A stretch of 64,000 nt of DNA. It comes from CAWJFP01 sp963842155 (GTDB lineage: Bacteria; Pseudomonadota; Alphaproteobacteria; JACZXZ01). Shown here piece after piece: positions 19,210-26,755 of this stretch. The translations under genes and the position numbers were made by a program. The first letter of the stretch is position 1, and every line of letters begins with the position of its first letter. The notes below the pieces were generated by a model, which made no database searches, was not told where the DNA came from, and was given only the letters and a program-made list of their open reading frames with translations. Location of the stretch: assembly GCA_963842155.1 (NCBI GenBank), contig CAWJFP010000038.1:62001-126000 (forward strand), in the 5' to 3' direction.

Positions 19210-19253
19210 GAGGCCGAGTCTTGTCGCGGCGTCCCGCCGAGGCGCGGGTCGGC

Positions 19254-19790
19254 ATGCGTGCCTGCCGCGCGGCGCTCGCCCTCGCTGCGTTCACACTGAT
19301 GGCGCTCGAGCTCGCGGGATGCGGCACGCCGGCGCTGCCCTGCCCACCCGCCAAGGTGCTGCGCGACACCGAGCATATGGTGATGATCGCGCCGCCGGGC
19401 TCTGCCAACGAGGGCAAGATCCAATATGTCGGCCAAATCGTCGACGCGAAGCTCAATTGCAGCTACGACCCCAACACCTACGAAAAGCTGACCGTGGTGA
19501 TGGGCGTGCAGGTCACCGCCGCGCGCGGACCCGGCGACGTGAGCGGCGAGGCCGACTTCCAATATTTCGTCGCCATCGTCAATCTCGAGGGGCAGATCCT
19601 CGGCAAGAAGATATTTCCGCTTCACATCGTCTTCCCGCCGGGGCAGAACGAGATCACGAAAATCGAGGAGATTGACGAGCGGATTCCGCTCAAATATCCG
19701 CAGAATGGCGGAAGCCTGGAGATCTGGACCGGCTTTCAGCTCGACAACGCCCAGCTCGAATTCAACCGGCAGCATTTCCCGCAGCCGTGA
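19254..19790 (+). CDS. Putative lipoprotein of unknown function
   Basis: A 178-residue protein with a lipoprotein signal peptide: a basic start, a hydrophobic stretch and the lipobox LAGC, giving a mature protein beginning at about C23. The remainder is a compact, probably beta-rich domain with motifs such as EHMVMIAPPGSANEGKIQYV and FPLHIVFPPGQNEITK. I do not recognise a named family. ATG 19254 is chosen because it starts the signal peptide; a GTG at 19206 overlapping the preceding stop is in frame but would add a non-signal-like extension. It is probably in one transcript with the CDGSH gene. Confidence 0.8.
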   Translation: MRACRAALALAAFTLMALELAGCGTPALPCPPAKVLRDTEHMVMIAPPGSANEGKIQYVGQIVDAKLNCSYDPNTYEKLTVVMGVQVTAARGPGDVSGEADFQYFVAIVNLEGQILGKKIFPLHIVFPPGQNEITKIEEIDERIPLKYPQNGGSLEIWTGFQLDNAQLEFNRQHFPQP

Positions 19791-19796
19791 CGGGCT

Positions 19797-19869
19797 AGAG
19801 TGGTGGATTTGAAGTTCCTAAGATTTCGATGGCATCCACGTCTAGGAACTTCAAATCCGGGAAGCACAC
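19797..19869. repeat. Long palindromic repeat element
   Basis: A perfect 16-bp inverted repeat pairs 19805-19820 with 19843-19858 (GGATTTGAAGTTCCTA and its complement) around a 22-base loop. Outside it, CTAGAGTG and CACACTAG form a further imperfect terminal pair. The element is AT-richer than its neighbours and lies just after the lipoprotein gene. It looks like a dispersed intergenic palindrome, but no second full copy is in this window. It could also act as a terminator structure. Confidence 0.6.
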
Positions 19870-19960
19870 TAGATTCAAAAGATTGGTAGTGTGGCTTTGA
19901 ATCCGAAATTCGCTTGCGGACTTGCTCCGCTGTGTGGCGAATTTCGAATTCGCTACGTTG
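19870..19960. repeat. Further short inverted repeats next to the palindrome
   Basis: GATTCAAA and TTTGAATC, then GAAATTCGC and GCGAATTTC, form two more small hairpins directly beside the large one. Together they suggest a structured non-coding or mobile remnant. No gene is seen. Confidence 0.4.
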
Positions 19961-20042
19961 GCGCGTCCCGCACGAGGCCACCCCCCGGCCGCCGCAACGC
20001 CTGCGGCGCCCGTGCTCCTTAAAGTCGGATGGCCTCGCTTTT

Positions 20043-20264
20043 CTAGTCGGCGCCCCAGCGCTGATGCGTCCAGAGGGTGGGCAGCTTCCAATGCTTCGGC
20101 TCCTGCTGCGCGGCGGCGAGCGTCTGCTCGCCGACGACAGCCGTGCCGACATACGCACCCTCTTCGTTTGCGCCCAGGGGTCCTTCCCAGATCGAATACA
20201 TCGTGATGCCGATGAGCCATACAGCGGCGATCACGAACGAGGCCTTCAGGTCATGGCCCTGCAT
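20043..20264 (-). CDS. Small putative membrane protein
   Basis: A possible 73-residue protein with a short polar start, one clear hydrophobic helix at about residues 9-26 (SFVIAAVWLIGITMYSIW) and a polar C-terminal part rich in Gln and Trp. I do not recognise it. The amino-acid composition looks protein-like and unlike the Arg/Pro-rich shadow frames of this GC-rich sequence, which is the main support. It lies alone between the palindromic element and a promoter-like region. The start could also be further upstream (20330). Confidence 0.45.
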   Translation of the reverse strand: MQGHDLKASFVIAAVWLIGITMYSIWEGPLGANEEGAYVGTAVVGEQTLAAAQQEPKHWKLPTLWTHQRWGAD

Positions 20265-20589
20265 GGCTTTCGTCCTTACCCGCGCGCGGCGCGCGACCGC
20301 GCCAGATGGTGCCCAACCATCGTCTCGCATATTATACCCCGAAGGTTGCGATGGGAATAAACTTCATGATGGAACGGACGCGCTTCGTCGCAAGTTAACG
20401 ATTCTTTAGCGCGGAAATTTTTACAATTGGAAAATATATGGTAGGCCAAGCGGACCGCGTCCGCGGCACGGGCTTTCGCTGAAATGCGGCGCAGGCTTCC
20501 CGATTCTGCCGCGTATAGCGAGCAACAGGGCGAGAGGGCTCGAGGTTCGGGGAAGCCGGCGAGCCGCGTTTTCTTTACGCAGGTGCGAG
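20265..20589. other. Intergenic region before the DUF1800 gene
   Basis: 325 bases with no convincing gene. The central part (about 20390-20450) is AT-rich, with GGAAATTTTTACAATTGGAAAATATATGG, and is a likely promoter for the DUF1800-DUF1501 pair. No strong operator or riboswitch-like structure was recognised. Confidence 0.5.
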
Positions 20590-21987
20590 ATGGCTCTCGT
20601 CCAGGCCTTCATCGCGACGACCCGCTTTGGCCTCGGCCCGAAGCCGGGCGAGCTTCAGCATGTCGCCGGCGACCCGCGCGGCTGGCTGCGCCAGCAGCTC
20701 GACGCGCCGCGCACGCCGGCGGAGATCGCGGCCATGCCCGCGCCGCGGGAGCAAATTCTACGCTATTTCGCGATTCGCGCCGAGATCAAGCAGGAGCGCG
20801 TCCAGCTCGCCGCCCGCACGAGCGAGATGGCACCGGGGCGCCAGGATGACGGCATCAAGGCCGCGCTCGCCGCTTTGACGCAGCCGGTGCGCGAGATCTA
20901 TCTGGCCGAGGCGATGGCGCGCACGCTGGGCGCGATTCATAGCGACGCGCCGTTCCATGAGCGGCTTGTTGCCTTCTGGTCCAACCATTTCACCGTCTCG
21001 ATCCAGCGCGCCGAGATCGCCGGGCTCGCCGGCGCGTACGAGCGCGAGGCGATCCGGCCCCATGTGCTCGGCCGCTTCGCCGACCTGCTTCTCGCCGTGA
21101 CGCGCCATCCGGCCATGCTGCTCTATCTCGACAATGCGCGCTCGATCGGGCCGGACTCCTTCGCCGGCCAGCGCCATAGCCAATTCGGCCTCAACGAGAA
21201 TCTCGGCCGCGAGCTGCTCGAGCTCCATACGCTCGGCGTCAAAGGCGGCTACGGCCAGGCCGACGTCGTCGCCATGGCGAAGATGCTGACCGGCTGGACG
21301 ATCACCCCGCCCGCGCAGCCGGGCGGCGGTCTCTACCGCTTCGCGCCGCGCCTGCATGAGCCGGGCGCGAAGACGCTGCTCGGCTTGCGCTACGAGGAAG
21401 ACGGCGAAGCGGAGGCCGAAACTGCACTGCGTAACTTGGCCCGCCATCCCGCGACGGCGCATCACGTCGCCACCCAGCTCGCCTGCCATTTCGTCGCCGA
21501 CGATCCGCCGCCGGCCGTGGTCGAGCGGATCGCGTCGGTCTTCCTGCGCTCCGACGGCGATCTCGCGGCGGTGACCCGGGCCGTCGTCGATTCGCCCGAG
21601 GCCTGGCGCGAGCCCCTCGCCAAGGTCAAGCAGCCGCAGGACTACCTGATCTCGACCATGCGCGCGACCGGCATCGCCCCGCCCGAGGCGAAGCCGCTTG
21701 TCCAGTCGCTGCGGCTGCTCGGCCAAGCGCCTTTCGCCGCGCCCTCGCCGGCGGGCTGGCCGGACACGGCCAAGGACTGGCTCGGGCCCGAGTCGCTCAT
21801 GCACAGGATCGAATGGGCGCGCGCCTTCGCCGACAAGGTGAGCGGCGCGGTGGCGCCGGGCCAGGTCGTGCAAACCGCGATCGCGCCCGTGGCGGCCCAG
21901 AGGACGCTTACCACCATCGCTCAGGCCGACAATCCCGCCGACGGCCTGGCGCTGGTCCTGGCGAGCCGCGAATTTCAGCGCAGATAG
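20590..21987 (+). CDS. DUF1800 domain protein
   Basis: A 465-residue protein matching DUF1800 along most of its length. Typical motifs are TTRFGLGPKPGE at the start, FWSNHFTVS near residue 135, and NENLGRELLELHTLG near residue 205, followed by MAKMLTGWTI. DUF1800 proteins are encoded next to DUF1501 proteins in very many bacteria, as here, and the pair is thought to have a role at the cell surface; biochemical activity is unknown. No signal peptide is evident. GTGCGAG lies before the ATG and the next gene begins 28 bases after its stop. Confidence 0.93.
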   Translation: MALVQAFIATTRFGLGPKPGELQHVAGDPRGWLRQQLDAPRTPAEIAAMPAPREQILRYFAIRAEIKQERVQLAARTSEMAPGRQDDGIKAALAALTQPVREIYLAEAMARTLGAIHSDAPFHERLVAFWSNHFTVSIQRAEIAGLAGAYEREAIRPHVLGRFADLLLAVTRHPAMLLYLDNARSIGPDSFAGQRHSQFGLNENLGRELLELHTLGVKGGYGQADVVAMAKMLTGWTITPPAQPGGGLYRFAPRLHEPGAKTLLGLRYEEDGEAEAETALRNLARHPATAHHVATQLACHFVADDPPPAVVERIASVFLRSDGDLAAVTRAVVDSPEAWREPLAKVKQPQDYLISTMRATGIAPPEAKPLVQSLRLLGQAPFAAPSPAGWPDTAKDWLGPESLMHRIEWARAFADKVSGAVAPGQVVQTAIAPVAAQRTLTTIAQADNPADGLALVLASREFQRR

Positions 21988-22015
21988 TGTTCGGCGTCGA
22001 TTGGGAGATCGGATC

Positions 22016-23224
22016 ATGGTTGCTCGTCGCGCATTTCTTCAGGGCCTGACCGCCGCCGCGGGCGTCGCCATGCTGGGCCTGCCGCGCATCGCCTTCGCGC
22101 ATATCCCGGGCGAGCGGCGTCTCGTGGTCGTCCTCTTGCGCGGCGGCATGGACGGGCTCGCCGCAGTGCCGCCTTACGGCGATCCGTCCTACGCCTCGGC
22201 GCGCGGCGCGCTCGCCTTCGCCGGGCCGGGCGCCTTGGGCGGCGTCCTGCCTCTCGACCAATTCTACGGCCTCAACCCGGCGCTCGATTCCGTGGCGCCG
22301 CTCTTCCAAAAGCGCGAGGCCCTTGTCGTTCATGCCGTCGCCACGGCCTATCGCGACCGCTCGCATTTCGATGGCCAGGACGTGCTCGAGAACGGCACGG
22401 CGACCCCGCATTCGACGCAGAATGGCTGGGTCAACCGCGCCCTCTCGCTCTACGGCACGGAAGCGAGCCGAGTTGGACTCGCGGTCGGCCAGGGGGTGCC
22501 GCTCGCCTTGCGCGGCACGGTGCCGGTGCATTCCTGGGCGCCGGGAGCGCTCCCGGGGATTTCGCCCGAGCTCGTGCGCAAGCTCGCCTATCTCTATGAG
22601 GGCGACGGCAGTTTCGCGCTGGCGCTCGAGGAAGGCGTGCAATCCGAAACCCTCGCCAGCGAGACGCTGGGCGACGACAACAAGATGGGACCGCTCGGGC
22701 CGCAGGCCAACGCCTTCGCCAAGCTCGCGCCCGACGCGGGCAAGCTGCTCGCCGCCAAGGACGGCCCGCGCGTCGCGGTGATGGAATGCCTCGGCTGGGA
22801 CACCCATCAGGGTCAGGGCACGCTCAAGGGCCGGCTCGCCGATACGCTGCGCGCCTTCGCCACCGGCGTCGCGGGCATGGCCGAGGCGCTCGGTCCGGCC
22901 TGGCGTGATACGGTGGTGATGGCCTCGACGGAGTTCGGCCGCACGGTCGCCGGCAACGGCACCGGCGGCACCGATCACGGCACGGCCAGCGCCATGTTCC
23001 TCTTCGGCGGCAACCTGGCGGGCGGGCGCGTGGTGGCGAAATGGCCGGGCCTCGACAGCGCGCGGCTCTATCAGGGCCGCGATCTCCTGCCGACGCTCGA
23101 CCAGCGCGCCGTCATCAAGGCGGTCTTGCGCGACCATCTCGAGATGCCCGCCGAGCCGCTCGACCGCGCGGTCTTCCCGCAAAGCGCCGGGTTGCGGCCG
23201 CTCGACGGGCTGATGCGGGCCTGA
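22016..23224 (+). CDS. DUF1501 domain protein with Tat signal
   Basis: A 402-residue protein of the DUF1501 family, which is related to sulfatases and alkaline phosphatases. The N-terminus has a twin-arginine motif (ARRAFLQGL) followed by a hydrophobic stretch ending at AFA, so export by Tat is likely. Family features include VVVLLRGGMDGL, the ECLGWDTHQGQ segment and VVMASTEFGRT with GGTDHGTAS near the end. GGGAGA precedes the ATG at 22016. It forms an operon with the DUF1800 gene. The presence of a Tat signal here and none upstream suggests the two proteins work in different compartments or that one is carried along. Confidence 0.93.
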   Translation: MVARRAFLQGLTAAAGVAMLGLPRIAFAHIPGERRLVVVLLRGGMDGLAAVPPYGDPSYASARGALAFAGPGALGGVLPLDQFYGLNPALDSVAPLFQKREALVVHAVATAYRDRSHFDGQDVLENGTATPHSTQNGWVNRALSLYGTEASRVGLAVGQGVPLALRGTVPVHSWAPGALPGISPELVRKLAYLYEGDGSFALALEEGVQSETLASETLGDDNKMGPLGPQANAFAKLAPDAGKLLAAKDGPRVAVMECLGWDTHQGQGTLKGRLADTLRAFATGVAGMAEALGPAWRDTVVMASTEFGRTVAGNGTGGTDHGTASAMFLFGGNLAGGRVVAKWPGLDSARLYQGRDLLPTLDQRAVIKAVLRDHLEMPAEPLDRAVFPQSAGLRPLDGLMRA

Positions 23225-23357
23225 CATCCGCGTCCGCCGCCTTGTCGCGACTCGGGCCGACCATAGGTCATCACGACAAGAGCGGCCACAACGACAAGGA
23301 CTGCCCGCGCCGCTTCCGCTAAGCTCGGGGCGATCTTCCTCGCGGCGGAGCAGGTTG

Positions 23358-23771
23358 ATGCCGGTGACGAGCGAGCAGGGCGCGGTCCTGACGGCGAACG
23401 CGGCCTTCTATCAGGCCATGTCCACGTGCGATTACGACAAGATGGACACGCTCTGGGCGCGCGAGGCGCCGGTCGCCTGCGCCCATCCCGGCTGGCCGCC
23501 GCTCGTGGGACGCAAGGCGGTGATGGAGAGCTGGGCGGGCATCCTGCGCAATCCGTGGGCGCCCAAGATCCGTTGTCTCGAGCCGCAAGCAATACTTTAC
23601 GACCGACTCGCCCTCGTCCTTTGCTACGAGGTAATCGAGCATGATGTTCTTCTTGCCAGTAACCTCTTCGTGAAGGAAAAGGAGGGCTGGAAAATGATGC
23701 ATCATCAAGCGGGCCCCACCATCGCGCGCCCGGAGGAGCCGGCCGAGCCTCTTTCCAAGCGCCTTCATTGA
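23358..23771 (+). CDS. SnoaL/NTF2-like domain protein
   Basis: A 137-residue protein with the cone-shaped NTF2 fold pattern: an N-terminal helix (FYQAMSTCDYDKMDTLWA), then CAHPGWPPLVGRKAVMESW, and C-terminal strands with WKMMHHQAGPT. Proteins of this kind resemble SnoaL and nuclear transport factor 2 and may bind small hydrophobic ligands; no substrate can be named. ATG 23358 follows GCGGAG. A TTG three bases earlier is also in frame. Confidence 0.88.
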   Translation: MPVTSEQGAVLTANAAFYQAMSTCDYDKMDTLWAREAPVACAHPGWPPLVGRKAVMESWAGILRNPWAPKIRCLEPQAILYDRLALVLCYEVIEHDVLLASNLFVKEKEGWKMMHHQAGPTIARPEEPAEPLSKRLH

Positions 23772-24114
23772 GGGAAACAGGGCGTAAAGGCACCGCAATG
23801 TCACAGTGCGTTGCACAGGTAGCACAGTCATTCAGAGACTTTGTTCTGGACGACCGCAAGTGCTTGACCAAGTAGAAGGGAATTGGCAATTATCCCTCAC
23901 AATGGCTCGGAGCGACGAGGGCTGTGTCCAAATATGGCCAATTGTTAATTGGCGTGGCGGGCAGGCAAATAATATGTTATGGCTCGCTGTAATGTGGCGC
24001 AGTCTTCGAAATCTCATGGTGACCCGATAGGCCGCGAGGCCGGGTATCTCGACCCTGTTGCCAAGTAATCACGGCAGGGTGCGGATTGGCGGGACGAAAC
24101 CGAAGGGGTGTAAA
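23772..24114. other. Intergenic region before the OmpA-like gene
   Basis: 343 bases that are clearly less GC-rich than the flanks. A 74-codon frame at 23806-24030 has no recognisable product and no ribosome site, so I do not call it. The region probably carries the promoter of the OmpA-family gene. Confidence 0.45.
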
Positions 24115-24984
24115 ATGAAAATGATCAGAGCGCTCGGCGCCGTTGTCGGGCTGTTACTTCTCGGTGCCTGCACGACAGTTGGTTTTACCACCGACTGGAT
24201 CGACGAACAGTTGGGGCCGGTCGAGGCCAACCCGGGAACGGGCTCGCCATTCGCCCATGCGCTGCATAAGGAATATAGCTGGCTCGCCAGAACGTTCCAG
24301 CACGCCAATTTCCGGAGCGAGGCGCTCTTCTGGAACGCCAAGGCCGCCAGGGCCGCGGGAGGCGAGGAGGTCGCGCCCGAGGTCGCCATCAATCAGGGCA
24401 TCCCGAAGGGGCCCATGCTGGACTACGCTTTGAAGTCGGAGGCCCGGCTCAAGGCGCAGCTGGCGGGCGACGCGCGGGTGCGTGATCCGGGCGATCTCGC
24501 CATCGCGCAAGTGGCGTTCGACTGCTTCGTCCGCGACTGGTGCCCGGACATCTACAAGGCGACGCTCGAAACCTGCAAGAGCCGCTTCGAGGAGGCCATG
24601 GCGCGTCTCGAAGGGCCTCGGCCGGCTCCGGCGGCAATGCCTGCGGCGCCGCCAGCGGCCGATTTCTGGCTCTACTTCGACTTCGACCGGTACAACATCC
24701 GGCCCGACGCGGCGCGCATCCTCGACGAGGTCATTGCCGCGATCCACTCGATGGGCAACGCGCATGTGATCATCACCGGCCATACCGACACCGTCGGCAC
24801 GGCCGGCTACAACCTGCTGCTCTCGCGCAAGCGTGCGGCATCCGCCGCGACCTATCTCGAGCATAACGGCGTGCCGAGCAGCGCGCTCACCTTGATCGGC
24901 AAGGGCAAGACGGATCTCCGCGTGCCCACGCCGGACAATGTGCGCAATCAGGAGAACCGGAACGTCCATATCCAGCTGCAATAA
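24115..24984 (+). CDS. OmpA-family outer-membrane lipoprotein
   Basis: A 289-residue protein. A lipoprotein signal ends with LLGAC, so the mature N-terminal cysteine (about C19) is lipidated. Residues 20-190 form a domain I do not recognise, with several cysteines (DCFVRDWCPD, ETCKSRF). A short Ala/Pro linker leads to a C-terminal OmpA domain (residues 195-289) that binds peptidoglycan; its signature FDFDRYNIRPDA, the GHTDTVGTAGYN loop and LSRKRAASA are intact. AAGGGGTG precedes the ATG. It probably tethers the outer membrane to the cell wall. A strong terminator follows. Confidence 0.92.
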   Translation: MKMIRALGAVVGLLLLGACTTVGFTTDWIDEQLGPVEANPGTGSPFAHALHKEYSWLARTFQHANFRSEALFWNAKAARAAGGEEVAPEVAINQGIPKGPMLDYALKSEARLKAQLAGDARVRDPGDLAIAQVAFDCFVRDWCPDIYKATLETCKSRFEEAMARLEGPRPAPAAMPAAPPAADFWLYFDFDRYNIRPDAARILDEVIAAIHSMGNAHVIITGHTDTVGTAGYNLLLSRKRAASAATYLEHNGVPSSALTLIGKGKTDLRVPTPDNVRNQENRNVHIQLQ

Positions 24985-25014
24985 CCCGGCAGCGGAAGTT
25001 CCACGCGAAATGGC

Positions 25015-25046
25015 GGCGCCGGCATCGAGCCGGCGCCGTCTTCTTT
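25015..25046 (+). terminator. Rho-independent terminator of the OmpA-like gene
   Basis: A perfect 9-bp GC stem (GGCGCCGGC / GCCGGCGCC) with a five-base loop is followed by GTCTTCTTTT. It begins 30 bases after the stop codon. Confidence 0.85.
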
Positions 25047-25062
25047 TGTGCGCTCGCCGCGA

Positions 25063-25152
25063 TCTCTCACCCGCAAGGAAGTGATCTATCGGGTCTTCTT
25101 CACCGAGGTGGCCGAGGTCGGCGCCTATGTATCGGCGATCAACCCGAAATAG
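25063..25152 (+). pseudogene. Possible C-terminal relic of an unknown gene
   Basis: One frame reads TRKEVIYRVFFTEVAEVGAYVS and continues to a TAG at 25150-25152. The composition looks like real protein, but there is no start codon or ribosome site and the frame begins just after the terminator of the previous gene. It may be the tail of a gene lost in the same event that truncated the next one. I could not assign a family. Confidence 0.25.
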
Positions 25153-25306
25153 CCCGAGCGCCACGCCGCCGATCCCGGCGCCGCGCGACGGATCCCTTGC
25201 CTGCGAAACCCTTGTCCAGGTTGACGCGTTTGCCTCGTGCCAATGCGCGCGCGGGCGAGGGGCATGCCCCACTGCCTCCCGCGCACCAACGGGGTCCGGG
25301 GATGCC

Positions 25307-25576
25307 ATGACGCAGAAGAAGATCCGCTACGCCGTCGTCGGGCTCGGCTATATAAGCCAGATCGCCATGCTGCCCGCCTTCCGGGGCGTCGCCGGCAACA
25401 GCGAGCTCGCGGCGCTGGTCTCGGGCGACCGGCACAAGCTCAGGCAGCTCGGCCGCAAATACGGCGCGCGCCAGCTGGTCGATTATGATTCGTTCGACGC
25501 TCTCCTGGAGTCGGGCGATATCGACGCGCTCTATGTCGGTCTGCCCGACACGCAGCATCGCGATGCGGCACGGCCG
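25307..25576 (+). pseudogene. Truncated Gfo/Idh/MocA-family oxidoreductase
   Basis: About 90 codons of the N-terminal NAD(P)-binding domain of this sugar-dehydrogenase family. The start MTQKKIRYAVVGLGYISQIA has the nucleotide-binding glycine motif, followed by AALVSGDRHKLRQLGRKYG and IDALYVGLPDTQHRD. Family likeness stops there, just where a full gene should continue into the HR...AAGKHV-type region. Downstream the same frame runs antisense through the FAD oxidoreductase gene and is not protein-like. The C-terminal three quarters are missing, so it cannot be active. The cut point falls within a few bases of the stop of the opposite-strand gene. Confidence 0.75.
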
Positions 25577-26755
25577 CTACACGACGTTGAGCTCGCGCAA
25601 CAGACGCCCCGCCTGCAGCCGCTCATAGCCGAACGCGGCGAGGTCGAGCGTGCGGTAGCCGCCATGAGCGATCAGCTCGGCGACGGCACGGCCGACGGCA
25701 GGCGCCTGCTGCACCCCATGGCCGCTGAAGCCCGTGGCGAAGATCAGGTTGCCGACCTCGGGATGCGGTCCCAGGATCGCGTTCTGATCGACCGCGTTGT
25801 AATCGTAATGGCCCGCCCAGGCGTTGGTGAGCTTGATCGCCTCGAAGGCTGGGACGCGATGCGCGAGCGTCGGCCAGACCACCTCCTCGAACAGCCGGTA
25901 GTCGAGTTCGAGATCCTCGCAATCGCGGTCCTCTTCCTCGGGCGGCGAGACGCCCGAGATGTAGAGCTTGCCCTCGGGCCGCACCCAGACGCCCGTCGGA
26001 TCGATCAGAAGCGGAAAGCGGGCCAACGCCGTGCGGCAATCGAAGACATAGACGAAGCGCTTGCGCGGGCCGACCGGCAGCGTCACGCCGGCAAGCGCCG
26101 CGAGCCGGCCCGAAAAAGGCCCCGCCGCGTCCACCAGCAGCCCGCAATCGAGCGCGCCGCCGGAGCGGAGCGCGATGCCGGCGACGCGGCTGCCCTCGCG
26201 CCGCACCCCCACCACCTCGTCGGTCAGATAGGTGGCGCCTAGCGTGCGGGCCTTGCGCTTGAAGCCCTGCAGCAAGGCGTAAGGATCGAACCAGCCCTCG
26301 TTGCTGAGCCCGAGGCAGCCGAGCGCCAACCCTTCGCCGCTGAGCCAGGGGAAGCGCTCGGCGAGACGGGCGGGATCGAGCAGAATATTGTCGGCCCCGT
26401 GCGCGATCTGCAGCGCGTGGTTCCGCTCGAGCACCGCGCGGCCCTGCTCGGTGGCGAGGAAGAGATAGCCGCCCTCATGGAAGCCGATCTGCGGCGCCTC
26501 GCCATCGACGGCAAGATAATCGGCCACATGCTTGAGGAAATGCGCGCCGAATTTCGACATCTCGATATTGCCCGGCGTGGAGAATTGCTGGCGGATCGAG
26601 CCGGCCGAGCGGGTGGTGGCGGCGCGGGCGTAGCTCGGATCGCGCTCGATCACCACGACGCGGCCGGCGAAGCCCGCCTCCGCGGCGAGGAAATAGGCGA
26701 CGGCGCTGCCGACGATGCCGCCGCCGGCCACCGCCACGTCATAGCGCTCGGTCAT
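25577..26755 (-). CDS. FAD-dependent oxidoreductase (DAO family, sarcosine-oxidase-like)
   Basis: A 392-residue flavoprotein. The Rossmann FAD motif AGGGIVGSAVAYFLA is at residues 9-23 and the covalent-or-substrate region of DAO-family oxidases follows (TTRSAGSIRQQFSTPGN). The C-terminal motif ATGFSGHGVQQAPAVGRAVAELI is typical of sarcosine, dimethylglycine and related amine or amino-acid oxidases and of FOXRED1-like proteins. The substrate is not predictable. Its start overlaps the end of the upstream flavin-reductase fusion by 17 bases, so they form an operon. The sequence is complete, but its 3' side touches a truncated gene on the other strand. Confidence 0.9.
   Translation of the reverse strand: MTERYDVAVAGGGIVGSAVAYFLAAEAGFAGRVVVIERDPSYARAATTRSAGSIRQQFSTPGNIEMSKFGAHFLKHVADYLAVDGEAPQIGFHEGGYLFLATEQGRAVLERNHALQIAHGADNILLDPARLAERFPWLSGEGLALGCLGLSNEGWFDPYALLQGFKRKARTLGATYLTDEVVGVRREGSRVAGIALRSGGALDCGLLVDAAGPFSGRLAALAGVTLPVGPRKRFVYVFDCRTALARFPLLIDPTGVWVRPEGKLYISGVSPPEEEDRDCEDLELDYRLFEEVVWPTLAHRVPAFEAIKLTNAWAGHYDYNAVDQNAILGPHPEVGNLIFATGFSGHGVQQAPAVGRAVAELIAHGGYRTLDLAAFGYERLQAGRLLRELNVV

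Noticed and set aside
23806..24030. A 74-codon frame before the OmpA-like gene
   Set aside because: No ribosome site, no recognisable domain and Trp/Arg-rich text; more likely a promoter-bearing spacer.
25307..26242. Reading the truncated oxidoreductase as a 311-codon gene
   Set aside because: After about codon 90 it runs antisense to the FAD oxidoreductase and loses all family likeness, so the long frame is an accident of GC content.
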